Shown here piece after piece: positions 1 through 10,750 of a DNA stretch of 64,000 nucleotides (within the stretch, counting starts at the first letter, position 1; every line of letters starts with the position of its first letter). Source of the stretch: Lichina pygmaea (taxonomy: Eukaryota > Ascomycota > Lichinomycetes > Lichinales > Lichinaceae); NCBI GenBank assembly GCA_963422465.1, contig OY730170.1:496001-560000 (forward strand), in the 5' to 3' direction. A program made the translations under genes and the position numbers. The notes beneath the pieces are model-generated. The model saw only the letters and a list, made by a program, of their open reading frames with translations, was not told the DNA's origin and searched no databases.

Positions 1-212
1 AGTATAGGATTAGGGTGAGAGGTGGAAGGTGGGTTAGTTCTCGCAGGAGAGGAGTGTCAAGGAGTGCGAAGGGGTTTGGTGGAATGTGGTGGTGGTGACA
101 CCTGATCAATGGCTTTGTACAAAAAGATTGTATTGAAGTAGATCTAGTTGTCTGGATCACAACATGAGTTGAAGACAATTGTTCCATAAGGGAATTATCA
201 CCGGACTATATA

Positions 213-450
213 GTGCTGGCCTGTCACGACAATCAAGATTGTCTCAACAGTCTTGATGTCAAGACAGGTGAGATTGTCTTGACAGTCCCACCATGTTATG
301 CACCCTGCGTCAAGACTGGTGAGATTGTCTTGATGCTTCATGCATCCTGCGTCGAGACTGGTGAGATTGTCTTGATACTTCATGCATCCTGCGTCAAGAC
401 TGGTGAGATTGTCTTGATGCTTCATGCATGCTGCGTCAAGACTCCCGTGT
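213..450. repeat. Tandem array of 42-bp units with an internal inverted repeat
   Basis: Near-identical units begin at 309, 351, 393 and 435, exactly 42 bp apart, with a more diverged unit from about 258. Each unit holds TCAAGAC and, ten bases later, its reverse complement GTCTTGA, so each could fold into a small hairpin. A TATA-like box (CCTATAAATA, 531-540) follows about 90 bp after the array. Inference: the array may be an enhancer-like part of an old LTR, because it directly precedes retroelement sequence, but no LTR boundary can be fixed. Confidence 0.8.
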
Positions 451-555
451 GTCTCGACAGTCACGTGACCCCTTGTTGGTTGGTCACTTGACTTCCATGG
501 TGTCCTCTTGCCTGGCCCGCGGCCTGATTGCCTATAAATAAGTGGCTTCCATCCC

Positions 556-1130
556 ATGGGTCGTAACACCCTTCTACGTCTGACACCTGCTAATCCTATC
601 CCTGGCCAATCAAATGAACACCCTGGCCCTGTCATTGGTCAAGACACAGATGAAGAGTTCCAGGTTGAAGAAATCTTTGACTCCAAGCCAGCAACGTCTC
701 GACAGAAGTTCAAGTACCTGGTCAAATAGTCTGGATGGCCAATTGGAGATGCCACTGAAGAGCCTATTGAGCATCTTGACAACGCCAAAGACACTATCTA
801 CAACTTCCATGAGAAATACCCAAGGAAACCACAGCCACGGAACTACATCCACGAGCGGCCTGAGGCTCACAGGAGTTTGCCATGTGAAGGAGGGGGGTAA
901 TGTCACAGTTCTGGCCCAGTTGCATATCTGGCACAAGTCACGCACCTTGCCGGGAAGTCCTATCTGCACTGTTGCCTGCTTGCTCCGCTGTTGCCTGATC
1001 CCCTGCCTATAAGAACTTCTCCTGCTCCCCCAGCTTCTTCTCTTCTTCTTTTCTCTTTTCCTTCCTTGTCTTTTGTCTTGTATATCAATCCAAGTCTCAA
1101 GTCTCAAGCCAAGTCAGGTCAAGGTTACTG
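556..1130 (+). mobile_element. Fossil 3' end of a Ty3/Gypsy chromovirus (LTR retrotransposon)
   Basis: Translation of about 556-840 resembles the C-terminal end of a chromoviral integrase, including a chromodomain-like stretch. A probable 3' LTR begins near 901 with TGTCACAG, has a TATA-like box at about 1006, and ends near 1130 where LINE sequence starts. Only the 3' end remains; gag, protease, reverse transcriptase and a matching 5' LTR are absent. The element is clearly broken, with more than one break, and looks old. The LINE fragment abuts or was inserted into its LTR. Confidence 0.7.
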
Positions 1131-2210
1131 AATCAGTTAGGCTCGAGTTCTGCTCTGCCATTGCCTCGTCACAACGTCTTGTGTACACTGCAATACTCAG
1201 ATCTCTACTGAGTTATGCTGTGGGGATCTGGTTCAATCCTCTAAGAAAATCTTCTAATATCTCTTCTCTTAGCACATTCCAGAACAAATGCCTGAGACTT
1301 ATTGGAGGTGCCTTCAAAGCCACTCCATCTTTCTTATTAGAGAGTGAGCTTTTTCTTTTACCTCTAGATCTCTATTTCAAATTTCGCACAGCCTGTTTTC
1401 TCTCTTCTATTCAAACCTCCTCTCTGAAAACACTTCTAGACAATATCTTTTCCAATATCTCCCACTATGCCTCTTCTGTGAAGAAACCTTTAAAGAAATC
1501 CTCAACTATCTCCCCTTATTGGAAGTTCACTTGGTTAAACCAATTAACTACTAACCAGGCTAGTTCAAAGAAAGAACTACAGAAACTCTTTGTTAAAGAG
1601 TGGGAAAACCAATGGGAGGAGAAGAAAAGAAGAAGCTACTCTGGGTGGCAGGTGTTTTGTCAAAAGCCTCACCACAACAACCTGAAGCTCTACAAAGAGC
1701 TACAGAAAGCTGAGGCAAGTCTACTACTACAAACCAGAACTGGGAGAATTGGCCTGGCAAGTTTTCTATTCAGAGCTGGAGTTCCAGATTTTCCTACCCC
1801 TTTATGTGTCTGTGGTCAAGCAGAAGAGACAGTGAAACATATCACCTCTTCATGCTCTCTTTATTCAAGTCAAAGACAGCAAGCTCCTTTTAATTCTCAA
1901 GATTTCACTTCTATTATTTCAAACCCAGAGCTTCTACAGAAGTTTCTATACTGGTTCATGTCTTTGAAAAGACTGAACTAGTTTAATCTGGCTTTCAAAC
2001 TCCACTATTCACACTCTAATATCTAGAAGTTTTCTTTCTACCAGTCACTACAAGATTTCCTTTTGCTACATCCTCTAGTCACCCCCAGTCTTCAGTTTTT
2101 ATTCCTCTAAAGGTTTTCTGAAGAAAATCACTCTTAGCTAGAAGATCTGCATGGCTGAAAAGCTACTATCAGTGTAAGAATCAAATAAATAAATAAATAA
2201 ATAAAATGTG
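1131..2210 (+). mobile_element. 5'-truncated non-LTR retrotransposon (Tad-like LINE), 3' end
   Basis: An open frame to 1981 encodes the C-terminal end of a LINE protein. It has the region after the reverse transcriptase fingers and palm (around YTAILRSLLSYAVGIWF and QNKCLRLIGGAF). Near the end it has a zinc-binding CxCGxxxETxxHxxxxxC arrangement (residues CVCGQAEETVKHITSSC). The catalytic reverse transcriptase, endonuclease and first open frame are missing, as expected from 5' truncation during insertion. The 3' end runs through a conserved tail (2141-2188) into about six AAAT repeats up to about 2205. The open frame begins inside the older LTR, so its first about 20 codons are not LINE. The tail recurs in the SINE-like element near 56,000. 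Confidence 0.8.
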
Positions 2211-2398
2211 CATGAAAGCTGGTGGCTGGTGATTTGCGATCAAGCTTGCCGTGTTACAAGTGTCGACCCCATCACATTGGTTGCGCCCAATTCGATGTTT
2301 GGATGAGAATCGGAATCATTGCCTTATCCTACCAGATTACCGTTACTGTATCAAGACTGTGAAAAGTAGATCTATACCACCACTGCCTTGTTTGAATC

Positions 2399-3517
2399 AT
2401 GTCGGACGTTGATGATGAGATGCTCGACGGCCAGGAGCTCAAGGGAAGCACTGCCGTTGGTGTTTCCGTGACCATGGTGGAGACCACCGAGGTGATAGAA
2501 ACACAGGCCGAGGAAGTCAACGGCTCGGCAGACCAAAACGGCAATGTTGACAGTGGCCAAACCCACCAACACCGACATCTCGGGGATCATGCCGATCGAG
2601 AAGTCACAGATGTGGGGATTGATCGACCAGCTACGACCTCTCCCCGGACAATCTTCCTCGAGTGAGATGGCGGTCCCGCGCGAACAAGTCGACGCGGTGC
2701 TGAAAGATACTAGCTCTCTCAAATCGCCCATCGTGGAGATCGTCGTCGGCGACGGCACCGCCGCCACCACCCTCCGAGCTCACCGCGCCCTCCTCGCGAA
2801 AAGCCCCTACTTCGTCGAGCAATATGCCAAGCTCGGAGACGACGAGGTGAGCCCGACCGAATCCCGCCGCCCTGCTACCGACGCTGACGGCGGTCGCGTC
2901 AGACTGCCCAGGTCTACTTCCCGGCCCAGGAGCTAGATGCGGTCGGCTGCTTGTTGCAGTACCTCTACACCGGTGAATACTTTCCCAAGAAGCTCGCCGG
3001 CTCGCGATCTCTCGAGGAGGACCCCGACGCCCCAGCCGTCGACGACACGGGCGAGCAGCTGCTCATGCACGCTCGCGTCTACACCCTGGCCGCTAGGCTC
3101 GATCTGCCGGTACGTTGCCAGAGCCCCGCGTGGTCGACGGTGCTGCCGTCTCGAGCGCTGTCGCTGACCGTCTCGGACAAGGAACTGCAATCGCTGGCGC
3201 ACTCGAAGATCCATCGTATCAACTCGACCGCCCAGGGCGAGATCGCCTACGCGCGATACGTCTACTCCTCCACTCCGAGCGACGACACGACCATCCGCAA
3301 GCCCATCGCGGCCTTCTGGGCCCATCGAAGCCACGTGCTCCGGCACGAGGCCGAAGAGGCCTTCCGCAAGATGTGCCTCGACTTCCCCGAGTTTGGTTTC
3401 GACGTGCTTAGCCTGGTGTTGGATGCCAAGGAGAAGACCAAGGACAAGGAGCACGTCGGCAGCTCCAGGAAGAGGGCCCGGGTGTCGGCCGCGACCGATC
3501 GCACTCCCCGCACTTGA
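2399..3517 (+). CDS. BTB/POZ domain protein
   Basis: The protein has an N-terminal BTB fold: the strand around SPIVEIVVGDGTAATTLRAHRALLAKSPYF matches the classic V-x-G-x-(x)n-F/L-x-A-H-(K/R)-x-x-L-x-x-x-S-x-x-F pattern, followed by LLQYLYTGEY. BTB proteins often pair with cullin-3 or act as transcription adaptors; the partner here is unknown. Proposed introns are 2460-2553 (weakest), 2847-2902 and 3110-3181. The last is 72 nt and in frame, so retention would insert 24 residues; removing it joins YTLAARLDLP to ELQSLAHSKI, the usual helix after a BTB domain. If the first intron is wrong, translation could begin at 2544 or 2666. The C terminus (KRARVS region) is basic and may be a nuclear signal. 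Confidence 0.75.
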
Positions 3518-4041
3518 TCGAGGCGCTGTTGCTGGGCTTGGATGATGCGGTGTCGACAGCTTTCGCGGCGTCGGTTGGTCAGACATGTGACACCATCGGC
3601 GTTGGAGATAGGTCCGAGGGCTATGCGCACTTCACAGCCTGCAATGTAATCAGTACCCTCTCCTTGTCGCCGTGATCATTCTACATTTGTATCAAGATCT
3701 TCTGCCGTAGGATACAGTGCAGTTCTGTTCTGTGGATTGATTACGCATGAGCTTGTGTACGAACCACTGGTAGTTGCGTGCCCTGAGACTTCTGTCAACA
3801 CTGGTCCCGTCCTTGTGTTTTGCCTGTTGCGACGCTGGCCAATCACGGTTGGAGCGCAATCCGATTGTGGGGTGGAGGGTTGCCACGTGACTGCGCGCTT
3901 GTTGCGCAAACACGTCCCCATAACAAACTCTCCTATATCGCACCCCACACAAACACTATTTAACCAGCACCAATTCTCCCTTTCTCCTTTTTCCCTCACC
4001 AATCATCCTTCTCACTCACATCTCTCCTTCCAATACACAAG
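3518..4041 (+). promoter_or_regulatory. Intergenic region; upstream region of the 846-residue gene
   Basis: No gene is seen in these 524 bases. A CCAAT box lies at 3839-3843, TATA-like stretches lie at about 3931-3940 and 3954-3960, and a pyrimidine-rich leader runs straight into the start codon at 4042. This is a typical promoter layout for a filamentous fungus and supports that start codon. Confidence 0.5.
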
Positions 4042-6582
4042 ATGCCTCGTCCACGACGGAACAAGGTGGCACCACCGGCGCCGCCGCGGCAATCACAATC
4101 AACGGCCGCTTCATCAGCAAAAGGCACAGCACGACTTGACAGAGAAAGCGTAACCACAAGCGATGACAGCGACGGACTTGTCATATCTGTTGACAGTTCG
4201 AAGAGGCACCACCGAGCTGGGCACGCCCCACCGAACGGCAACGAAGATCTCCCGCGCATGAGCGGTGGACTGGGACTGGGCGACATGCGAGCGGCGCCGT
4301 CCACTCCCAAGACCAAGCGTCGACGGGTGGAGCTGTCGAGGATCGCCCGAGAGGCCGACCACGCCACGGCACTCGAGGGCTTGCGGAAGCGGCGGCAAGA
4401 GGCCGCCGAGAAAAAGAACGGAGAGGTCTCGAAGACCCAGGACGGAGCAGAAGTGACGGCGGACTCGGCGACCCGAAGTGAGACGGTCACACAGGAGGGG
4501 GTCGTTGGAGCAGAGTCGGATGAAAAGAATATCGGGTTACCGGAAGCAACCACCACGGCCGAGGCCGGCCCCGCCATCGATAGCTCGATGATGCTCATCG
4601 CCAATTTCAAGAGACGGCCGCGTCAGCCGAGTATCCTACGGATGGTACGGGACGACGAGGACGAGCAATCTGACGGCGATGACCTCGATTTCACTCTTGG
4701 CCAAGATGAACTGGGGCCTGAAGATCAGTCGACTCCGCTCGGGGGTCGGCGATCTGCTACATTGAGAGAGATAGAACCATCCGACTCCGATGATGACGAG
4801 ATTGAAATCGGTCGGGACGCGAGCCGAATCAACGGCTACCGGTCCACCTACGACCAGATGTCGGCCTCTGCACTTCAAGTCCACGATGACTCGTCCCCGA
4901 AGGCCGCGCAGCTCTTGCCACCGTGGAATCCCGAACCCGCTGCAAAAGAGGCTCATTCGGACGGCGTCGAACCGTTTCCCGACTATGTGGACACACCCCC
5001 ACAACCTGCTTCGCCTGAGTCGCAACGGGCAGCTACCCCCGACACTGTCTGCGATACCCTGAAGGGTAGCAGCGAGGAGGAAACCGAGATTGAACTGAAC
5101 TCGCCTGTGCCGAATCAAGCAAACATGTCCAAGAAGCGAAAGTCTGATGGAATGGAGGACGCAGGCAAGGGCATCAAGAACAAGAAGGCACTCTCCACGG
5201 CTGCTTTACGCGGCATGCTGCCGCGCCGTCGTCGACCACTGCGGAAAACACGCCGTCAGCTCGTTGACGATGAGGGCCTCGAAGTACACAGTTCAGGAGA
5301 GACGGACTCCGACGATGAAGAGGTGGACGATGTCCAAGATGAGGATTATGTTCATGGAAATAAGCGCCAGCGCCGGGGAGCAACTGACAGCCGTAGCCGT
5401 CGCGGTGCAGCCAACGCGCGGTCGAAGCGCGGCGACGCGAAGATCACACTACCAAATGGCGGCAATAGCGGTGCTCTCCGACCACCCCGGGGAGTCACCA
5501 GCAAGATCAATGATCGCAATGCTGCAAAAGGGCAGCAACCCGTCAAGGCTGCAGCATCAAGGTCGCCTACCAGGATCAACGGCCATCACCTGTCACCCTC
5601 ACACAGCGTCCTTGGCTCTTCTGACAAAGAGAATCACTTTGGGCCTCGCCGTCTTCCTCGAGGCAAGGCTGGAAAGGGGCAGGGAAAGGGTCCCACCAAC
5701 GCAGATCAGGAAAAGGGCAGAAAGAGAGTCCTCCAGTCATCTAGGCTCGCCCCTCAAGAGGGCGAAACATCAGACGACCCTGACGGCGACGACACCGAAC
5801 CAGAGACCACTCCGACCAAGAGACGTCGCGTAGACAACTCGCCCGCGCCACAAAGGGAGCTGAACACGGACGCTCCACCGAAAAACGCGGCGACCGCTGA
5901 CGAGCTTACTAAGGCTGTCAAGAAATTCAAGGAGGTGGACGAGTGGGAGCTTTGTTACGAGGACGACACTGGTCCGAGCGTCACGCCGCCTGCTCCGGCC
6001 GGTGCCCCGGGAACGCCTGTCACGACGGCAGACGTCGCTCAGCAAGCGGAATCCCGCAAGACGCCGGACGCGCCTTGGTCTGCTTTCTCTACTAACACCG
6101 CCACCGAATACAACCCCCCTCCGTCGCCCTCGCCTGAGGGACCACGCACACTTGGTGGCCAGCAGTGGCGTCGACAGCCGGCGCATGCGGAGAAGGACGA
6201 ACGACGGAACGCAACTGTCGATTCGCCACCCGAGATCGGACATCATGCGCAGACTGAGCTTGCCAGTTCCTCCCTCGACGACCAGCTTTCGTCAACGACC
6301 GGTGGAGCGGAAGGACCTCGCGGTCGCGTGACCCGCGCTTCGAAGAACGAGGCTAGAGCAACCGATCGTGCGCTCTCCGACGATCCAATCACGGCAACAG
6401 CTACGAAGACGACACGGGGGAGAGTCTCGAAGAACACCAGCGCCCGAGGCAAGACGCAGTGTGGATCGAAGAAGTCGGACGCGGCCGGCACGGCACGATC
6501 TAGTCGTACCACTACAGGCTCCGGCACCAAGACCGGCGCGAACAATCGAGGAAAGGGAAGAGCGAGGGGAAAGGGCAAATAG
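4042..6582 (+). CDS. Large disordered basic protein of unknown function, 846 aa
   Basis: This is one uninterrupted frame with no recognisable catalytic domain. It is rich in Ser, Asp, Glu, Lys and Arg. Clusters such as KTKRRRVEL (near residue 90), TKRRRVD (near 590) and several KKRK-type runs look like nuclear localisation signals. Acidic patches (DDEDEQSDGDD near 205, SGETDSDDEEVDD near 415) alternate with them. A short segment NFKRRPRQPSILRM (near 190) is the most motif-like part and resembles a stretch I recall from other fungal proteins of unknown role. The C terminus ends in RG/GK repeats. Inference: a nuclear, chromatin-associated or nucleolar protein. The start is supported by the pyrimidine-rich leader and the CCAAT and TATA-like boxes upstream. 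Confidence 0.75.
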   Translation: MPRPRRNKVAPPAPPRQSQSTAASSAKGTARLDRESVTTSDDSDGLVISVDSSKRHHRAGHAPPNGNEDLPRMSGGLGLGDMRAAPSTPKTKRRRVELSRIAREADHATALEGLRKRRQEAAEKKNGEVSKTQDGAEVTADSATRSETVTQEGVVGAESDEKNIGLPEATTTAEAGPAIDSSMMLIANFKRRPRQPSILRMVRDDEDEQSDGDDLDFTLGQDELGPEDQSTPLGGRRSATLREIEPSDSDDDEIEIGRDASRINGYRSTYDQMSASALQVHDDSSPKAAQLLPPWNPEPAAKEAHSDGVEPFPDYVDTPPQPASPESQRAATPDTVCDTLKGSSEEETEIELNSPVPNQANMSKKRKSDGMEDAGKGIKNKKALSTAALRGMLPRRRRPLRKTRRQLVDDEGLEVHSSGETDSDDEEVDDVQDEDYVHGNKRQRRGATDSRSRRGAANARSKRGDAKITLPNGGNSGALRPPRGVTSKINDRNAAKGQQPVKAAASRSPTRINGHHLSPSHSVLGSSDKENHFGPRRLPRGKAGKGQGKGPTNADQEKGRKRVLQSSRLAPQEGETSDDPDGDDTEPETTPTKRRRVDNSPAPQRELNTDAPPKNAATADELTKAVKKFKEVDEWELCYEDDTGPSVTPPAPAGAPGTPVTTADVAQQAESRKTPDAPWSAFSTNTATEYNPPPSPSPEGPRTLGGQQWRRQPAHAEKDERRNATVDSPPEIGHHAQTELASSSLDDQLSSTTGGAEGPRGRVTRASKNEARATDRALSDDPITATATKTTRGRVSKNTSARGKTQCGSKKSDAAGTARSSRTTTGSGTKTGANNRGKGRARGKGK

Positions 6583-6730
6583 ACCGTTTCTGGACGTGGG
6601 TGTTTGCGGCAGATGCAGACGCTCGACACGAGGCTCGGCCGGTGAGGGTCGATCTACATTGACATGGATATCTGGTCGACGGCAGCGGGGTTGTGCAGCA
6701 TGGGAGTCATCATCATGGGACGAGCGATAC

Positions 6731-6955
6731 GGCAGCATGGGACAGCGTGGACCTTGACATTGGACACAGCACGGATGGGGTCTTCTTTGGGCGTTCCATC
6801 GCGTACGACGGCATGGGGCGGCGTGGACCTTGACATTGGACACAGCACGGGTGGAGTCTTCGGGCGTTCCATCATGTATGACAGCATGGGACAGCATGGA
6901 CATTGACATTGGACACAGCACGGATGGAGTCTTCTTCGGGCTTTTGGTCGTTCAC
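6731..6955. repeat. Three tandem copies of a 70-80 bp unit
   Basis: Copies begin at about 6731, 6810 and 6881. Each carries the core GGACCTTGACATTGGACACA (or a close variant), then ACAGCACGG and GGCGTTCCATC or similar. Spacing differs (79 and 71 bp), so internal deletions have occurred. The array lies just past the stop codon of the 846-residue gene and may fall in its 3' untranslated region. Confidence 0.85.
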
Positions 6956-7112
6956 GACAGCACGACAGCACCAAAAAAGCTTGTCTTCCCTCTTCTTTCG
7001 GGCGCGGTATGGCCCGTGCGCACAGTGTGTACGCCTCATCGCAGCCACACACATTCGGTCTCGACATGCCGCACACTTCAGCGGCAACACCCTTCTGAGA
7101 AAACAAAACAAC

Positions 7113-7308
7113 ATGACCTCAATACACGTGGAGCAACGAGCCTTTGCGGGGTTGGGAGGGAGCGAAAACGCAAATTCTTCATCACGGGCTCATCGGCTTT
7201 TTGCATCAGCATGACCTCAAGAGACGTGAGACACTGAGTCTTTGCGGGGATGGGGGGGAGGGAAAACTGAAGCTTTTGCTCATGGGGTCATCAACTCTCT
7301 GCATGTGC
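7113..7308. repeat. 98-bp tandem duplication
   Basis: Both halves begin with ATGACCTCAA (7113 and 7211), share CTTTGCGGGG about 40 bases later, and end with similar GGGCTCATC or GGGGTCATC stretches. The copies are diverged, so the duplication is not recent. Confidence 0.7.
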
Positions 7309-7571
7309 TGGTGTCATGGCGAACCACAATGTCTGTGGGCGCATAGTGTGGAAGGTTTGGATTTTCACGGGCCTTCATCAGATGTTGGAGAAATGAAGGG
7401 CATTGAGCGTTGGGAGGAAGGATCACTTCCACGCAGATCGCATCTGAACACGGACCGCTAGGCCCATGCAACAGGATGCAACGCAGCATACGAGCGGCAT
7501 GAAAAAAGCGCAGCGGACGAGCGAAGCTGCAGGATAGGAGTTGGCTTTGGACGGCTCCGGACACGGCTTGG

Positions 7572-7712
7572 AACAGTCTCTGGGTCGATAGTCTCTTTGA
7601 GGGACAGTCTCTGGATTGATAGCCCCTTTAGGAGGGGGGGCGGTCTCCGGATTGATAGTCTCTTGATGGACAGTCTCTGGATCGATAGTCTCTCAACAGC
7701 CAGTCTCTAGAC
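7572..7712. repeat. Degenerate tandem repeat of about 30 bp
   Basis: The core CAGTCTCTGGATYGATAGTCTC recurs four to five times with variable spacing. A G run interrupts the middle of the array. No coding potential is seen. Confidence 0.7.
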
Positions 7713-8429
7713 ACAATCTCCAAAAACAAACAGCGCACATGTTCAGCGAAGCAACATCATCATCATCAACAATTCTTTTTTAAGAAAAACAAAGAAAAAA
7801 ACTTGGAACAAACCCCCCTTGACACAGAACTACAACACAGGACAGCATATCTTTCAGAATCACTTCTAGCACAGATCCTCTCCGGAGTAGAATGGAGGGG
7901 AGGGGGGGGAACGTCCCACAATACACTGGTATACTGTACTCGACAGAGAGCCTCATCAACACGACTGTAAATACGTACAGCTCGGAAGTATGTGGTCTTC
8001 CGCGCTGTTGCGCCTACTATCGGCGATAGCTGCCAGTGTTCTGTTCTCTGCAAGCTTTTTCTACGTACTGTCTGACTCTGTTTGTACATAAGTATGTACA
8101 GTATGTATGGAACTTGCCGTACAACTGGAAGAAGGAAGACGAAGAAGAAAAAAGGTCCACTTGGAAAAGAGAATGCCGAGTGAGATGTTTGCCGCACAAA
8201 GTACCTCGACAACGAAACAACAAACAGCGCAAACCACTGTCATCTCACAAGCAATACATTTTCTTTCTCCCACGCCATGATATACTTATTCTCGTTCAGT
8301 AGAGTGAGACAACATACAGTATCTTATTGTAAGTCAGCGATCGTCAAGATCTTTATTGCCGACACAACAAACACTCTTTTTTGCACCTTTGAGTAAAAGG
8401 ACTGGATCGACTAAAGCTCTATACCGCCA

Positions 8430-8713
8430 CCCAGCCATGTCTCACTCGCTCACAGCTTTTTGTAATCTGGTCGAGAGGGGCACTCTCAGATGCTGTTCAG
8501 CTTGATTGCATGTTGGTAGACTCTTAACAAGAGGAGGAGATGGGGATAGAAGGAAGAACTGTATTGACGCAACTGCTGGCACTGGTACCCAGCCATGTCT
8601 CTCCCACTCACAGCTTTTTGTAATCTGATCGAAAGGGCCGCTCTTAGATGTTGTTCAGCTAACTTGCATGTTGGTAGACCCTTGACGAGAGGAGGAGATG
8701 GGAAGGAAGGAAT
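8430..8713. repeat. Pair of about 125-bp direct repeats, 158 bp apart
   Basis: Copies at about 8430-8555 and 8589-8713 share CAGCTTTTTGTAATCTG, GATG(C/T)TGTTCAGCT, TTGCATGTTGGTAGAC and GAGGAGGAGATGGG in the same order. They sit immediately 3' of PRO1. Confidence 0.75.
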
Positions 8714-8787
8714 CAAGCAAGCAAGGGAGAGAAGAACAGAGATTTATCCATTTGCTCGCTCGTGAGCTCGTACGTCACGTCTTGGTC

Positions 8788-10586
8788 CTACTTTTTCCCG
8801 AGACTCTCGCTCGCGTCGGCTGCACCTGCGACACCACCGACGCTGGTTGCGCCTGCTTTGCCGCCATTCCTGCGGTTGAAGAAACTGATACTGTCCCTAA
8901 AGGCGACGTACTCGGAAAGCGAGTAGCCGAGCACGTTTGGGATCTCGCTGCTCTTGAGCCCCTTGATGCGCGAGATCTCGGTGGCGGAGTAGTTCACCTG
9001 CGCACGCCCTACCTCGTCCGTGTCGTAGAGCTCGAAGAACTCGCTCGACGGCGAGGGATACTTGGTTGCGGGCGCATACAGCGCGACGGAAGTGAGCGGG
9101 GTCGAAGTGCCCGAGCCTGATGATCGCGAAGGCATGAAAGACTGCGTTTCTTTTGTCCTGAGGGCGTCGACTGGTGACGGCGTGTCAATTGGGACGTTGA
9201 TTGGCGCCGGCGCCGGTGTCGCTGCTTCTTGCCGATGCCGCTTCGTCACTACAATCAGCGTCGCCGCCTCGTGTTGGCCGAAGCTGCCCTCGACCTCGAC
9301 GATGCCGGCGGGCAGCAGCCCTGCCTTGTTCAGAAGAGCCTGGTACGCCCCGTTGTCGATGTATATCTTGCCGTACGGGGCCAGACCATGCAGGATCCAG
9401 AAGTATCTATCGCGAATTGGATGCGGGTCGCGCAAGAAACGGGTATGCAAGGGAGCGCGGTCATTGGACTTGGCGTCGCTGGTAGAGTCGACACCAGTCG
9501 ATGCGGCTGTACCTGTGGATTGGCTATGGCTCAAGATGCTTGGAATGTTGCCTGGAGTGGAAGATCGTGTAATGACCGTCGTCACGCCAGCGGACGTTGC
9601 TAGCTGAGCAGCGACGATCTTGGTGTACATGCCGCCTGTCCCAAGGTTGGACCCTGCGCTTGACACTGCCGACGCTCATCTCAGCTGACCCGCCATTAAA
9701 GATTGCGGCCAGGGAGCAGGGGTACCGTCTGCTTTAAGGCTCGCAACATCCTCGACGACCTCGATCGGCCTTGCCTCCGGATGATTTCGTGGATTCTTGT
9801 CGTACAAGCAATCGACGTCTGTCATGAGAAAGAGGTAATCTGCATGCACCGCGACGGCTGTAATGGCCGACAGAGTATCATTGTCGCCGAATTTGATTTC
9901 CTGGTAGCAAAATCAACGTTGAAAATTCAGAGCGCTCCGGAGAAGACGAGCGTACTGCGACAGCCAAAGTATCATTCTCATTCACGATTGGCACAACGCC
10001 CATGGCCAGCAGCTCGTTCATGGTGTTTTGTGCATTCAGGTATTGTGTTCTCTAAGGGTTTCATACATTAGACCAGAGGCAGACAGCCATAGCCGCAAGG
10101 AATAACTCACATACATCGGCAATATCGTTTCTCGTTAGCAATATCTGAGCCACCGGCTGGTCCACGTCGTCGAAGAGTTTGTCCCATAGACTCATGAGTC
10201 TGCATTGGCCGACTGCTGCCAGTGCCTACACGCCACAACTTTAGCATAAAGTGGTTCCTCCGGGACGATGCTGGATGCACCAGATACCAACCTGCACACG
10301 TGCGAGCTGCTTCGGTCTCTTCTCCATGTCCATCCGCCGCAATCCCAGCCCGATCGCCCCAGACGACACAAGTACCACTTTATGCCCCTCATTGCGGAGT
10401 TGGACAACGGTGCCGACAATCCGAGACAGAATTGGCCGCAGAGGTTGGTGCGTCTTCTCGTCCACGATGGAGCTGGTCCCTAAAGCACGGGCCAGGGAAT
10501 TTTCAGCAGCTACCCTCATGACGTCGCTCTCAGACAACCGTCCTACCAAGCTTGATGACAATCGTGAGGTGTTTTTGGTTCCCCAT
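8788..10586 (-). CDS. PRO1: Glutamate 5-kinase (proline biosynthesis)
   Basis: This enzyme phosphorylates the gamma-carboxyl of L-glutamate with ATP, the first step of proline synthesis in the cytosol. I read six exons: 10586-10547, 10479-10292, 10225-10115, 10051-9956, 9900-9726 and 9665-8788, for about 495 residues. The N-terminal amino-acid-kinase domain shows [49 protein letters not shown] and [35 protein letters not shown] begins exon 6. A PUA domain follows (about residues 300-380, around [15 protein letters not shown]). The start [14 protein letters not shown] is joined across a 67-nt intron to TSSIVDEK. The region after the PUA domain is a fungal extension. ATP23 is divergent, its start only about 164 bp away. 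Confidence 0.93.
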
Positions 10587-10750
10587 GATGGCAATCTGTC
10601 CTGGCAACCTCTAGCATGCTCATTCTCTTGTCATATCGGAGCGGCGCTGACTCGAGGATAAGCCGGCCAAGACAGCTCTCTTCGCTACCGTAGTTTACAG
10701 GCCCAACTCAACACTTTTTCGTCAAACCTTGAACAGCGGACTCCCACGTC
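10587..10750. promoter_or_regulatory. Compact bidirectional promoter between PRO1 and ATP23
   Basis: The two start codons are separated by only 164 bases, so both 5' leaders and both core promoters must fit here or overlap. No clear TATA box is seen. Confidence 0.5.

Larger units (their letters stand above)
6583..8787. other. 2.2-kb gene-poor stretch carrying several tandem repeats
   Basis: No reading frame here looks like a gene. The stretch holds four separate tandem repeat families, listed on their own. Between them, 7713-8430 shows only low-complexity A-rich and C/T-rich patches. PRO1 ends at the right border, on the minus strand. Confidence 0.6.

Noticed and set aside
1-2210. A complete, recently active retroelement
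   Set aside because: The chromovirus part is only a broken 3' end, and the LINE lacks its catalytic regions.
4042-6629. Long minus-strand open frames opposite the 846-residue gene
   Set aside because: They are shadows: the plus frame has promoter features and a sensible composition, the minus frames do not.
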